Source: Bemisia tabaci (Eukaryota > Arthropoda > Insecta > Hemiptera > Aleyrodidae). From it: a stretch of DNA of 64,000 nt. The translations under genes and the position numbers were made by a program. The notes beneath the pieces were generated by a model. That model was not told the origin of the DNA. It worked only from the letters and a program-made list of their open reading frames with translations, and did not search any database. Shown here one piece after another: positions 35,051 through 47,366 of this stretch. The first letter of the stretch is position 1. Every line of letters starts with the position of its first letter. The stretch lies in contig NC_092793.1 in the NCBI RefSeq assembly GCF_918797505.1, positions 49,733,658 to 49,797,657 of the forward strand, read 5' to 3'.

Positions 35051-35485
35051 ATAGGGTGAGGGTGGGAGGGTTAAAACACCAAAAACGCGTGAGATCGGAG
35101 TGGTGAATGAAATGATGGGGGCTCTCATTCTCACCTGCGGTGGCGGAGGGGTAGGTTAATTCGGGATAATTTACCCGCTTATTTATCATAAGGGCTAGTC
35201 GACTGTTTGTTTTGTGTTGGCTGGAATTCGTCAGCCTCAGCACGGACAATGGCGAGCCATTTGCCCTCGCAAGGTCTCGCATCAGAATCGCTTGTATTAT
35301 CACGAAAGAACATGTGTTTTAGAACGGCAATTGTGAGCGTTTTTGGGGCGGGTTTGTGCTGTGTGCCTTTTTACTGGCACTGTTGCCACCTATTTTGTTG
35401 TATATTATTAAACAAACCTAATTTATTGATCGGAATTTTAACAAAAGCTTTTTTAGCAACGCTTAATAGCAGCATGTGTTTCCCG
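35051..35485. other. Sequence between the two direct repeats
   Basis: About 435 bp, GC-moderate at the left. The 97-codon plus-strand frame at 35207 has cysteine-rich hydrophobic parts but no recognised family. Confidence 0.35.
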
Positions 35486-35612
35486 ATAACTGTCTACTAA
35501 CAAACGGACATATTTGGCAACATTTGAGGACAGCGGGAAAGTCCCTCCAATGGCTCAAGAAAAGATCTTTGAAACACGCTCAAACGCAACAGGTCCAAAG
35601 AAACTTAAAGTT
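35486..35612 (+). repeat. Direct repeat, unit 2 (GGCAACATTTGA)
   Basis: Matches 34926-35050: CAAACGGACATATTTGGCAA, CATTTGAGGACAGC, TTTGAAACACG, CAAACGCAACA, with scattered differences. Confidence 0.6.
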
Positions 35613-37242
35613 ACCTACATTTTTATAATTTGCGGGTGATACATATCCCCCAGAGACTTTGCTTTACCCACCACATTGCGATCCGTTAATTTACTTATCT
35701 GTTATATCACTGACGGTGCACTCCTCAAAAATGTTTTCATTCTAAAAACCTTGCAACCACCTGGATTTAAAATAAGGAATTCAATTTGCCTTTTGAATCT
35801 TATGATGTTCCATATGTTTCAACATTATACCTTGTAGTGGTAAGAGATTTTCAGTGTATTTTTATTTCGCAAATTTTTCAACTTTTTTTAAATTTACCTC
35901 CTCGATACAACCGGCGGTTGACAACTAACACGACAGTGGCTTGTAACATTTATTTTTTTAGGTAAGAAACAACGCAACTCCGCGTCAAGACACGAGTATA
36001 AATTGCAATTTGGCAAGGAATATTAGATCTTTCATGTACCGTGCAGCACTTGCGTCAATAAAAGGAAACATCTCTCAAGAGGAATTTTCCTCGGCAAACA
36101 TTTTATACGACTCCTAACAATGAGGTGTTACGAGTTTCCACACTTACGACTAGGTTTTATGAGAGAGCGCTTACTTTCAAATTTGCATCAGTTTATACAG
36201 AGAATTTCCAATATGAGAGGCCTCTTTTGTTCAATTTAAGGCATTAACGCCAATGGCATTTTGCAAGTTTGCCTGAACGTGCGTGGAAGTGATTTTTCTG
36301 TCATGATTTGATAGGAGGCGTAAGGGCGATTTACAATGCTGAAAACCCAGGCTATCTGTAGTTCTGTGTTCCAACAAATTAACAAGCCAGCCTACGCGTG
36401 AATACTGGGTCAAGAATTTACTACACTGCAGGGTAGTACGCGTACACCTAGGGCAATGTAAGGGCTTTTACGGTCCAAACTCCTTCATTTCGTCCTTTTT
36501 AATGTTCATTTTCATTATTTTCAGAAAATCAGGAAATATGGACTAGCACCCTAATTTCTCACATTAAATACACAGGATATTTCCTCTGCGGAGCTTTTGG
36601 CTGCATCGTGAGGATAGCAGCGCACCAGTTTAAATATTCTCATAGACCACTGCTTTCCCACAATTGTTTTCATACTTTAGGGTGCGTGTTCGCTATATTG
36701 TTTTAACATCACGTCTGCTGCATCCAATGTCCTTTCACTCAAAGCGAAATACTCTCTCGGAATTTTTGGCGGTATTATAAATCAACATTTTCCTTGAAAA
36801 TAACGTAAATTCATATTAATGCACTTCTAATAGGTATTTGTTTTAAGGAGTTGAATCTACAGCTTTTCCGATCCACCGAGAACATCCTCTCACAAAACAA
36901 GTAAACTTGGCCCAGGAACTAAAATCGCCTTCGAACAATTTTGATACCACACAAGATCACTGACGTTAAAATATTTGTATGTAGCGCCGCGCGCATTCCA
37001 ATTTCTTATCCAATGAACATGATACACGCTAGAACCTTACCCTTTCAGAATATGAGTTTTAAAAGTAGCTTTTTCTGTAATTCCTTCCTTGTCTTCTCCT
37101 TCTTCCTCTTTCTCTCCTTTTATTCTCATTCCTTTCTCTCCATAAAAAAATCGATTGGATAAAAGAATCCGAACTCCACCCATTATGATGAAATAATCAT
37201 TATGGTGTAAATAGCAATTGTAGTTTGGACACCGCTCAAAAA
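35613..37242. other. Unique AT-rich stretch, no gene seen
   Basis: No repeat partner in the window and no supported coding signal. Confidence 0.4.
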
Positions 37243-37508
<266 letters not shown>

Positions 37509-38579
37509 CTTCAATCTTTTATTCTCTCCTGCATTAATCACCTGGCTTAATATAATTATCGCGCCGTTTCTTAATTGAATTTGCGAAAAAAAATGTCTCG
37601 TTAAAATACTGACCGCGCGAGTGGGGTGGTTCTCATCAATTGATTCACTTAAATAAATGAGAATCCAACTTTTAGCTCTAATTAGCCCCCCCCCCCCCCC
37701 CGAAAAATCGATGTCCGTTCCGTATTTTACCTGTTCAATTTCCTATAAGGCTCGCAGTTCCGAGAGAACTTTTTAAAGAGGAGAAGCGATTCGAAAGTCC
37801 GTTGGAGCGTCTCCAACCTGGGTGGTCCCATTCATACTCATCGCGAGATGGCGAGACAGCTCAACTGCAAATTTGATTTATTTCCCCGAGAAACATTTGC
37901 ATTAGAGCAGACTGCCAGACTAAAGCGTCATTCTGTCAATGTCTTTCGTTCCTCCCTCCCGCAACCCCCGCATTATTCTCATACCACCTGATCACCCTCA
38001 TTCTCGTGAGCATCTAACACATTTCCAATTGCTCTTTCTTCCTCCAATCGGTTCCCTCTCTCAATCGCTTCTCTGTGTTTTTACCCCCTTTCCAGCTCAC
38101 TCTTTTCCGAGGAAGGGCTTAGACTCACGTTATTAATAGCGAACAGTCGAAAAAGAATCTATAGTCGCTGCGATTACCGATCTTTCTTGCAGGAATCAGC
38201 GAGTCCAATGGAACAGCGGATGGGCCTTATATTTTAAACGGGCCATCCGTCGTTTTTGCACGAGGCTCGCTCACTCCTAAGCGAGACTATGAATATAGGA
38301 CATTTCGTCAACGATTTTTTGTCCGCGCACCTGTTTTTCTAGTAGTTTACGTCCACCCGTTTTTCCGGCAAATTATGCTAAACGTTATTAAATACGGATG
38401 CTAGGACTTACTAAGTTTTTGGACTACAGTAACGGTCTCCTTTTGTGCCATAGTATCTTGATTTATTTTGCGAGGGAAGCTCCGTATTCTTAAAGGATCC
38501 CTGTCATTCTTAATATGTTGGAGGGCCTTCAATTCCGTATGATACTGTGCAATACCTCTGATGTGAAATAGTAGTTTGA
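37509..38579. other. Unique stretch with a C16 run
   Basis: Uninterrupted C run at 37686-37701. The part at 37740-38280 is less AT-rich. No gene recognised. Confidence 0.4.
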
Positions 38580-38716
38580 GGCGCCGCCGTGGCACGCTGC
38601 GGCGCGGCGCGGCGGGCAGCCGGCTAGCGCGCATTAGCGCCTACAAACCTAAGTGGATACTTCAAGCATTGCGCAATGCGTGAAGTATCCACTTAGGTTT
38701 GTAGGCGCCAATGCGC
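38580..38716. repeat. GC-rich block and 87 bp near-perfect palindrome
   Basis: A GGCGCGGCGCGGCG block (38600-38615) is followed at 38630-38716 by a palindrome with no spacer. Its left arm has GCGCCTACAAACC, TAAGTGGATACTTCAAGCA; the centre is GCATTGCGCAATGCG; the right arm is the inverse, ending GTTTGTAGGCGCC. Only about two mismatches per arm. Each arm resembles the GCGCCTACAA...ACTTCACGCATT motif of the hAT elements, and the adjoining GGCGCGGCG block is like theirs too. Confidence 0.85.
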
Positions 38717-41217
38717 GTTTCGCGCTGGCAGCACGGGCACGCCATTCCGCTCTGCGCTATGCTCTAATAATTAAACTTGCGGAGTCAGCGATTTTCAACT
38801 CATGATTTTGAAATGTTTCACACATTAAAAGTGACAATGTTTCTCATTTAAATTGATGGAAAAAATAAGTATAAAAGGAAAATATAAACGTGGATTTTGT
38901 AAATATTAAGGTGGTTTCGAGTCGAATTTAATGATTTCCAAAGCACTTTGATTTTTTCTTTTATATTTTGTGTTTTTACTGTGCTGCAGCGTGGTTCATG
39001 CGCAACCATCCGCTCAAATTTGGACGTATTTGACTCTAAAAGATCTATGTACAAAGGGGTTAAAACTAAAGATTGCGTTCTTCTTGATGTAATTCTCTCT
39101 TTTATTCATTTTTGTGTAGTTTTTTTCAGCCCAACTACGGCTGATTGAGATTGATATTGATGCCATCGCTTGGAAAAGGTTTCACAAATATTTGCCATGG
39201 TTTAAAAATGTAAATGTTTTTAAAATGAAGTAATAATTTCATTAAAAAATAAAAAAAAACTATATACAGTGTATATTTATATCGACAATTTTAAGGATAG
39301 AAATAAAACCAAATACTCACCAATGCTAATTTGAAAAGACAAATCAAAAGAAGAAAGTAACATTTCATTTAAAAAATGAGTTACCATATAACAACACCTC
39401 CTTCTCTTTCTAATTGAGAGAGTCAAATTGAGAGTCTCAATTTTCTCATTTTGATACTGTCATTATAATATTACATGGACAAAAATATAACACTTGGACC
39501 GAGTCTTTCTTGCTTATTTTACGCGTGGTTATAAACTACTGGACAAAACAAGTATTCGGACAAAAAATCGTCGACAGAATAACCTGAAACCGAGACGATT
39601 CATTTTCACTTTTTCGATAGCGAAAATCAAATTTCAGAGCGAACTTATTGTAGATTTTGTGGTACCTAAAAACTGCCTAAAATCAGTTCGTTTGCGATGC
39701 TTTTTCTCCCTAAATCATTGATAGTTTGAAAATTTCCGTCACAGATTCTTCACAATAAAAAATATGAGTATTTTCAAATTTGTCCCTTTCGTATTTCCAA
39801 CCGACGGTATTTTTAAGATTGAAAATATTGATCGAGGCGATGTCAGACCACATTGCTATACCGGTGAACGAAAATATTTTCCCCCGTCACCCCCAAAATA
39901 ATATTGATCCAGCCACAATCCTGTGTATGAGCTCAAGGTACAATCAGAGAGAGAGGTCTATTTCAGGAGGAGACAGCGCAGTTACAGGTGCGTGCAGCAA
40001 TCACAAAAGATGCAAGTCAAAGTTCATCATAACTATACGGCGATTATGAAGCTAATGCGAATGGTATGAAATTTCCCATAAATCAGTGACACTACGTTCA
40101 AAGGGTTAACTGAAAATGCTCATAAATTAACCCCTAACCCGTCCCCCTCCGTCTTGCAAAGCTTTTGCTTTTCTCTTGTCGACCATTTCGAGGGGAAAGA
40201 TTTTCGAATTGCGAGAAGGGCAGGTCTGAAAACCCCCGAGTGCAGTTTCTATGCTCCGCGGTTTTTCTCTCTGACCGATTCTATCAATTCGTGGGTTCGT
40301 TGCGTGTATTCCTTTAGGGTACCGCCTCACCCTGTGCCCCGTTCCGTGCCGGGTATTCCCTTTTTGAGTTATGGGATCTCGGTCGGGTTGCAGATAGAAA
40401 TCAATTTACCCAAATGAAAAACCCATTCATTTGCCTCTCGTGCGGTTCCACGGCGCGCAGTAGTTCGAATACCATTCCAAATTCTCGAACCCGTTTCTAT
40501 CGAACTCTCCTTTGATCCTACGATGGATAAGAGAGAGGTTGAGGTGAGTTGTAATTGAACTTCTACTCCCCTCCTCCTCCATCTTTATTGGCATTTGCAG
40601 TTCAAGAATAAAATAAATAAACAAATAAATTAACAGTAAATTTCAAGATTGATTTCCTTCACTAAGGTGCATCAAGATTAATTAATCTCGATGGGATCTC
40701 TATCTGACTGTACAAAAAGGTTAGAAAGCGTAAAAAACGGAGTAAAAATTGATGCTATGATCTGTTAAACTTAAGATAATACGAAATGTTCAATTGCTTT
40801 CTTCTGATGAGATTCTTGTTCTGAAACCTGATTCTGGTCCTATGAAAAGTAACAAGTTCTGAATTAAAAATTAATAAAATTATGTCGTGGTAGAGTCCGT
40901 TGTAGGCTTTACTACGTAAATCAATAAATGAATGAATGTATATAAAAAGAATAAATATGTGAATAAACGAAGAAGGTTCGCTTGAATAATGTGCCTCACG
41001 CGTTGTATGAGACCGATTCATACGATTTTTAAATACAGGTCATCGTAAATAAGAAACAGACATCAAATTGAAAAAAAAGAAAAACATCCAGTTCAACGTC
41101 AACGCCGCCATATAGCAGAGACCTATTTGGGCCTCATTTATAAACTTTACTCCCGAGTCTAAGCAGTATGCACGGCATATGTAGATCGAAGCAGTGCGAG
41201 TTCACGCCTCACGCCAT
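38717..41217. other. AT-rich stretch with possible retroelement tails
   Basis: AAATAAATAAACAAATAAAT at 40612-40631 and AATCAATAAATGAATGAATG at 40918-40937 are simple tails of the type left by non-LTR retroelements, but no element body is recognisable upstream. A GC-moderate patch at 40140-40520 shows no gene. Confidence 0.35.
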
Positions 41218-41760
41218 GGCGCCTTCAATTTTGCAGATACAACACAGACATCCATCAAGCACGAGTAGTTGTATCTCTGCGCCGTTATGAACGCGCTTTG
41301 AGGTGTCTCTGACTTCTAACGGAAAAGTTAAGGTTAAATTTGCTCAAATTATGGTACGATGTGTTCCATAGTCATTTAAGGAAGGGAGAATATATAGAAG
41401 AAGAGGTGTCGGCGCACGTCTAAAAATTGGTGTTGTGGCAAGACTTGTGTTGTGTCGGAAAATTTTTTTAGTAACGACTGTCTATTCCTAGATATCTCAA
41501 TCCAGGTCAAATTGATTTGACTATTTCTTCTGGTAAAGTTTCGTAGGGAGATGAGGCGGGGAATGAGGAAGCGCCAATTTTTTACCGAAACGGTGAAATT
41601 TTTTTTTTTAAAAAAAAGAAGTATTTCTGACCCTAATAAACATAGATTTAACATAGATAATACTTCAAAACTATCATGATGTGTGTATTTAAGCACGGGT
41701 GGATTTGATCCGACTTGCCTTTTCGTATAGAAAAATCTCGAGCATTCAAAGGTTACGATT
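41218..41760 (+). repeat. GCGCCTTCAATTTT repeat, copy 3
   Basis: GCGCCTTCAATTTTGCAGATAC, TAGTTGTATCTCTGCGCC hairpin at the start, then AAGTTAAGGTTAAATTTGCTC, GGCGCACGTCTAAAAATTGG, a T-run/A-run pair and ATAGATAATACTTCAAAAC. This matches 10782-11400 block by block, with different lengths between blocks. Confidence 0.65.
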
Positions 41761-42358
41761 CAGATCCGTATACTACTTCGATGGGAATATTTTGCGTTTA
41801 AAACGTTTCAATTCGACAGATTTCTATCGGAAATCGGCCAAATTCACAAGTATTTGTTGCGGTTCAGAAATAACCATCAATAATGAAAAATGATTGAATG
41901 GAAGGATAATTCCCTTCAAACTTCATGAGTCTGATGTTTTGAGAAGTTCAACTCGTGAGCCATTGTGCGCCGTGATGTCCAGGGAGCGAGAGCCCGCTTA
42001 TTTTGGACGAAAAGTATTTCTTCCCACGATGTGGTGTTCATTAGATTTCGTGAGCTCGTCCTGCATTGATGTAAAGCTCTGTCTGATTGACACTGAGGAG
42101 GATTTTTGCAAGGGCGGGTGCTAACTCCGCGCAATGCAATTTTTCTCTCGGTATCCCTTTAATACCTCATCCACTCAGCTGCATTCCATTTTCCGATTTG
42201 CCTCATTCGATCTTTGCTCGATCAAAACACAATATCGCTATAAATAAAATTCTCCTCGGTGCTCTGTGTTAAGTAGGTACCTACGTTAAATTCGAAGACA
42301 AAATACGGGGGTGGAGTTCGAAGTGAGTTTACGATTCATTTTATTTGTTTTCTTGTAG

Positions 42359-42442
42359 CTCGAAAAGAAGCAGACATGGGAGGGAAATTGCACCATTCCT
42401 GAAAGCAAACGTATTCCTATGCACATTCTCAACGGGTTATAA
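42359..42442 (+). CDS. Weak candidate terminal exon (unrecognised)
   Basis: A textbook-like acceptor (TTTTATTTGTTTTCTTGTAG at 42339-42358) is followed by an open frame of 27 codons, translation beginning LEKKQTWEGNCTIPESKRIP, and a TAA at 42440-42442. One of the other frames is also open over this stretch, so the reading frame is not certain. No family is recognised. The gap starting at 42501 removes downstream context. The splice acceptor is the main reason to list it. Confidence 0.15.
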   Translation, partial: LEKKQTWEGNCTIPESKRIPMHILNGL

Positions 42443-42500
42443 ACGCTCACAAATTGACTCATCGCGGATTGTCGAGAAATCATAGATTCTCTTTGTCCTC

Positions 42501-43000
42501 NNNNNNNNNNNNNNNNNNNNNNNNNNNNNNNNNNNNNNNNNNNNNNNNNNNNNNNNNNNNNNNNNNNNNNNNNNNNNNNNNNNNNNNNNNNNNNNNNNNN
42601 NNNNNNNNNNNNNNNNNNNNNNNNNNNNNNNNNNNNNNNNNNNNNNNNNNNNNNNNNNNNNNNNNNNNNNNNNNNNNNNNNNNNNNNNNNNNNNNNNNNN
42701 NNNNNNNNNNNNNNNNNNNNNNNNNNNNNNNNNNNNNNNNNNNNNNNNNNNNNNNNNNNNNNNNNNNNNNNNNNNNNNNNNNNNNNNNNNNNNNNNNNNN
42801 NNNNNNNNNNNNNNNNNNNNNNNNNNNNNNNNNNNNNNNNNNNNNNNNNNNNNNNNNNNNNNNNNNNNNNNNNNNNNNNNNNNNNNNNNNNNNNNNNNNN
42901 NNNNNNNNNNNNNNNNNNNNNNNNNNNNNNNNNNNNNNNNNNNNNNNNNNNNNNNNNNNNNNNNNNNNNNNNNNNNNNNNNNNNNNNNNNNNNNNNNNNN
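42501..43000. other. Assembly gap (500 N)
   Basis: Exactly 500 unknown bases, the usual fixed-length scaffold gap, so its true size is not known. Open frames that span it are meaningless. Confidence 0.99.
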
Positions 43001-43616
43001 GCCCCAACTTATATTTGGTTAAAATGACAACTCCACGAAACAACAGTTGACTGTAGGACGCAATTGCAATTTGACTACGCTGCGCGGAGTTCATTCAATA
43101 TGTAGACGCACACTGTAAAGGGCCCGCTCGTGCGTACCAACTCATGTCACTCACGAAACAAAAAGAAACGCTCGAACCACTAATAATTAGCTCGGCGTTC
43201 GTTCGCCGAGAGCCGCACTCGTTTAGGTTAGCTGCAAGAAATCATACCGCCGATGCGATGCCGAATTAGGTTCCGTGACAGTTCGGACAGGTTAATTTAC
43301 CCGCCTCGCACGGGGTCACCCCCCCCCCCTTAACCCCCTCATCCCCCCTCACCCCGACGCACAGTTGAGCGATTCATTGAAAGGGACTAGACACGATACT
43401 GAAAAATTACAATCTTTATTTATACACAACATAAATGTTTAAAATTGATCCCATTGGGTCTCTTGTATGGATTCCTGATTGAAGCACTCATTAAAATTTA
43501 AATTGTAGCGAAATAAACGTCAATATTTTGCGGTTATAATTAAAAATGTAACGTCTCGCTTGTCCTGAAAACTTGTTCCACTGTGCGACACCGGGATCTG
43601 CTGGCTCGGTACTGTT
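43001..43616. other. Unique stretch with a poly-C run
   Basis: Uninterrupted C run at 43319-43329 in a GC-richer part (43060-43380). No gene seen. Confidence 0.4.
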
Positions 43617-43870
43617 CTGCCGTGCTAAGGAAAAACGCCGTATGGGCCTTCAGGCGTTGCCAAATTTTCCTCAGCAAATCACTAATTTTCAGGGAAATCT
43701 TTGAATATTCGTCTACCAATTTTTTCAGATAATTTTGTTTGTGATTTGATCTAAAACGTCTGAAAATCCCAAGGGAAAATATTCATAATTTTTCTCAAAA
43801 ATAAACATTTTATCGAAGGAAATTTGGCAACTCTCGAGTGTTCATGTGACGTTCTTCCTTAGAGCGGCAG
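43617..43870 (+). mobile_element. CTGCCG foldback MITE, copy 5
   Basis: CTGCCGTGCTAAGGAAAAAC, CCTTCAGGCGTTGCC at the left; GGCAACTCTCGAGTG and CTTAGAGCGGCAG at the right. Flanks TGTT and TGCT differ by one base. Plus orientation. Confidence 0.85.
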
Positions 43871-45080
43871 TGCTCCCCGAGTGACCGCGGGGTACACTCA
43901 TATCGCATGAACTCTATTTATTGGTAAATTTCGCCTTTAAATTGCCAGCCTCCTTCGTATATTCGGTAATGGCACCGCGTTATTTATGTGGGGCCCTCCC
44001 GGGAGAGGGGAGTGGGGCATTGATAAAGCTGTGCGGCCGCATTGCCGGCCGCTGAATGATGAGTGTTCGTACCGCGTTCGGGTATCCAAAATGTAAATGT
44101 ATAATCTCCAAAACAGCGTTTCTTAATTGCGACGTATGTGCGTTCCCACATACCTTAAAAAATATAACATTATGAGTCGGAACTCCTATAAAATTGTCGT
44201 TGAATGGTATGCCAATGGCTACAAAACTGCAGATTCCTGGGAAACTTCCGTGAATTTTAAAAAAAAGTCGTATCATAAATGTCTCACAATGTTAAAATAC
44301 TTCATAAATTTGTGTACTGCACTCTGCTGAAGAATACGCAAAAGTTAAGCATGTGGATATCTGATCCTCAAAAATGTGATCCTAGTGCGGTCTTTGATGA
44401 CAAATTATTTTTTCTTTCAGACCAACAAATGTGTTTCGTTCAATTGATTTACGTTCCAATAAGGAGATGGTAATGAGAAGTTTGGTCCTTAAAAAGAAAA
44501 ATCCTGCGCTTTAAATTTTTGTATCAGAATATCACAGTTTGATTTAACCCGGTTCAGTTTGATTATACGGACGGATACCACTATTAATGCTCTTGGTAAC
44601 TCCTTCTGCCTACCCTCTCAGATGAAGGCGCATCCATTTTACACAATTGCAACGTTCCCCGCTCCAAGTTCTAGTGCCCACTTTCTCCCGTGAGTTCTCT
44701 CGTAACGAAGTAAAAAAGAGTTTCAGACGATTACCCTCTTACACACCATGAGTCAACTCTAGAAGCATAGAAATAAAACAAACAATGAATATAAAAACGA
44801 ATAGTGAATAGGCTCCATAAGGCCGTTTTTGGCTTCCTCTCTAAAAACCGTGGGATTCCGTCGATTTTTGACTAAAATGAAACCTTACGACGAGAGAAGC
44901 CTCACGTTTCAGTTTGAACTTGAGATCAAAGCTTTCAGATAATGCAGCCCTGCAAAGTTTACATTTTTTATCGTTTAAAAAACCCCGCTGTACAAATCGC
45001 AACTTGCGCGACGGACTTACTCGCGCCTCAAACAAAGTAAGTAGGTACCTGAATGCCACCTGCTTCCTCCATGCCCCGAC
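43871..45080. other. Unique stretch, no gene seen
   Basis: Open frames of 60-98 codons on both strands overlap one another and show no family signature. No repeat partner in the window. Confidence 0.4.
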
Positions 45081-45315
45081 GCACTGTGGATCGAGTCAAT
45101 GGGAGAGGTCGGACATGATATAAAAACTTTAAAAACATACATCTCCATTAATATGAAATTTTGATGTTCTAAAAGTATTTTCATTGGTTTTCGCGTGTAA
45201 TTTTCTGTAAAAAGCACCCCTTAAAATTAAAATTATGATGAGATAAACGTGAAATTTTACAATTTTTGTCAAAAATTCCATGCCCGACTACTTCCATTGA
45301 CTCGATCCACTGTGC
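45081..45315. mobile_element. GTGGATCGAGTCAAT foldback MITE, copy 2
   Basis: GCACTGTGGATCGAGTCAAT, GGGAGAGGTCGGACATG at the left; CATGCCCGACTACTTCCATT, GACTCGATCCACTGTGC at the right. It has the same 235 bp length and the same CATTGGTTTTC and AGCACCCCTTAAAA interior as copy 1. Confidence 0.82.
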
Positions 45316-45779
45316 GCGCCGCTGCAGCCGCAGCGTTATTGCAACTTGCGACGAGTCATCGATGCCCTTACGATAAAAGAGCGTATCTTAATTTCCACTT
45401 GAGCCCTGTTGTCTATATAACACCGTGCTTTTCAGGGCTCATGTAAAGATGGAGACACGCCCTTCCGTCAGAGGAGCGACGTCATGGCGGGCGGTTGCCC
45501 TACATTCCAGAGCCCAAGGTCACGGAATGAATCGGCGGGGGTGACGAGTCGGTGGGGAACCCGTGAAGTGACGTCACACGGAGATGAATGGCTCATTCTA
45601 GCGCCACCTGGTGAGTGGTGAGGGCGGCGGTGGCGGTGGGAATAAACAGTGAGTCGCTCGAGCTCATCAGGAGTGAGTCATAATCTCCTCCGAAGAACTG
45701 AAGGAATGGATGAGGTTTCAGCCCGGGGTTGGATTCCTGATGAAGTCGACTTTTTTTGCTATTAGGAACGACCACCAGT
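45316..45779. other. GC-richer unique stretch with a small hairpin
   Basis: TGAGCCCTGTTGTCTATATAA...TTTTCAGGGCTCATGT at 45400-45444 is a hairpin resembling the core of the small GGACGTATTTCTGCC MITE, whose outer arms are missing here. No gene seen. Confidence 0.4.
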
Positions 45780-46020
45780 CTGCCGTGCTAAGGAAGAATG
45801 GCGTATGAACCTTCGTGCGATGCCAAATTTCTTTTGGTAAAATACGAATTTTTAGGATAACTTGTGACAATATTTCAGAAAATTTTCTTCGCAATGTGAT
45901 CTAAATTATCAGAGAATTTCTGGTAGAAATATTCAATATTTGTCTAAAAAATTAACATTTGAAGAGGGGAAATTTGGCAACTCTCGGATGTTCGTATGGC
46001 GTTCTTCCCTAGCACGGCAG
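45780..46020 (+). mobile_element. CTGCCG foldback MITE, copy 6
   Basis: CTGCCGTGCTAAGGAAGAAT, AACCTTCGTGCGATGCC at the left; GGCAACTCTCGGATG, CCCTAGCACGGCAG at the right. The flanks (CAGT, CATT) do not form a clean duplication. Plus orientation. Confidence 0.85.
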
Positions 46021-46805
46021 CATTGCGAATGCGATGCCACCGATTAGTATAATGTAACCTCATACTTTGAAATAAAAAATTAAATTTTTTAAAATTTTAT
46101 TTGCACACCGAAAACTTTTAAGTAAGGAGATTAGCCCTGGGTTCCAGGTGTGGTCAAACTGGCATACTATATATATCGCATCGATTAAGTATAAAATCTT
46201 GGCAGGATTTAACTTTTTAGCCAAAAGGACGATAGCATTCAAGCCTAATTCAAAAGAATCGTTCAAAAAAGAAAAAAAAAGATTTTTCATACCTAATCGA
46301 TGCATATAAATCATACGTCAGTGCTAATACACCTATGACCTGGGGAAAATAACACAAAACGAAAGACTTACTCCAAAAGAAAAATCTCAGAATTCCAAAA
46401 TTCAAAACTTTAAAAATTCACCCTACAAACCCATTAAAAGGTAGGGTGGAAAAATTGCTTCCCTAATCTGAAAAAAAAACCTCCAGAAAATATTTTTGCG
46501 ACATTTTCATAGTTGGCGTATCTCTGCGCGACATTTCGTCGCTTTTCTGCTCCCCCCCCCCTCCTCACCCGCGGTCGTCTAGACGGCGCGGTGGACACTG
46601 GACCCTCCCCCCTGCCCCGACACTGAAGCGTCGCGACGCACTGCGGCGTACGTTGAGCTCATCATTAATCAAAAAAAAAATCCCCCAACCTGTCAACGAA
46701 TCAATTCTTCCGAATCCTGCATCGTATTACCACCTCACCGCCCGGAATCGAGCGAGGTTGTCAAATTTCGACTCGCGCACAAAAATCGAACTATACCTTA
46801 CCTTC
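46021..46805. other. AT-rich stretch, no gene seen
   Basis: A C-rich run lies at 46551-46562. An 84-codon minus-strand frame at 46060-46314 is not recognised. No repeat partner. Confidence 0.35.
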
Positions 46806-46941
46806 GGACTAAATTATGCATTAGGAACTCCAAATTGTGGCTTAGTTTAAGAATAAAGTATGTGCAATCAATTACCCTATGCACATAAGTGTTTTTACGA
46901 ATGAGCCGGAAATTATAGTTCTTGATTGCAAAATGCTGTCC
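46806..46941. mobile_element. GGACTACATTTTGCAATT foldback MITE, copy 1
   Basis: GGACTAAATTATGCATTAGG, AACTCCAAATTGTGGC at the left; GAGCCGGAAATTATAGTTC, TTGATTGCAAAATGCTGTCC at the right. The centre has ACCCTATGCACATAAGTG. The 136 bp length equals the copy at 59553. Confidence 0.75.
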
Positions 46942-47114
46942 ATTTTATATCCGACTCGACCAAGAATGGCTCTCTTAGAACATGTTCCTCTGTGCACTTA
47001 GGCTCTTCTTCTTCCATACGAGTACTATACGACTACAATTTTTGGCTCATTCCATAATCAACGTACGTGTTATTAATTTCCCAAAGGAGGTAGGTGCTTT
47101 TGTAGATGAGCGTG

Positions 47115-47366
47115 AATTGAATCAGTGAGAACGAAAACACACCAACTCGGAAAGATGAAAAGAATCAAGAGACACACGAAACCGAACTGTAAATGAAGAA
47201 ATTAGTGTAATTAAGATATTTTTGGTGTCGGAAGACAAGCACTGAAGGGCATTTTAAAGGTTCAAGGCTAACTTCAATTACTTTTATAAAAATTGACCGT
47301 CTGTTATGAAAATTGAGCAATTTCGAGTTACCGAGTTGGTGTATTTTCGAACTCACTGATTCAATT
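47115..47366. mobile_element. Foldback element with AATTGAATCAGTGAG ends
   Basis: The left arm is AATTGAATCAGTGAGAACG, AAAACACACCAACTCGG. The right arm is CCGAGTTGGTGTATTTTCG, AACTCACTGATTCAATT. Arms are about 36 bp in 252 bp, with few mismatches. Single copy in the window. Superfamily not determined. Confidence 0.75.

Noticed and set aside
34926..35612. LTR retrotransposon
   Set aside because: The direct repeats are only about 125 bp, diverged, and enclose about 435 bp without primer-binding site, polypurine tract or coding sequence.
42454..43094. Open frames of about 200 codons on both strands
   Set aside because: They exist only because the 500 unknown bases contain no stop codons.
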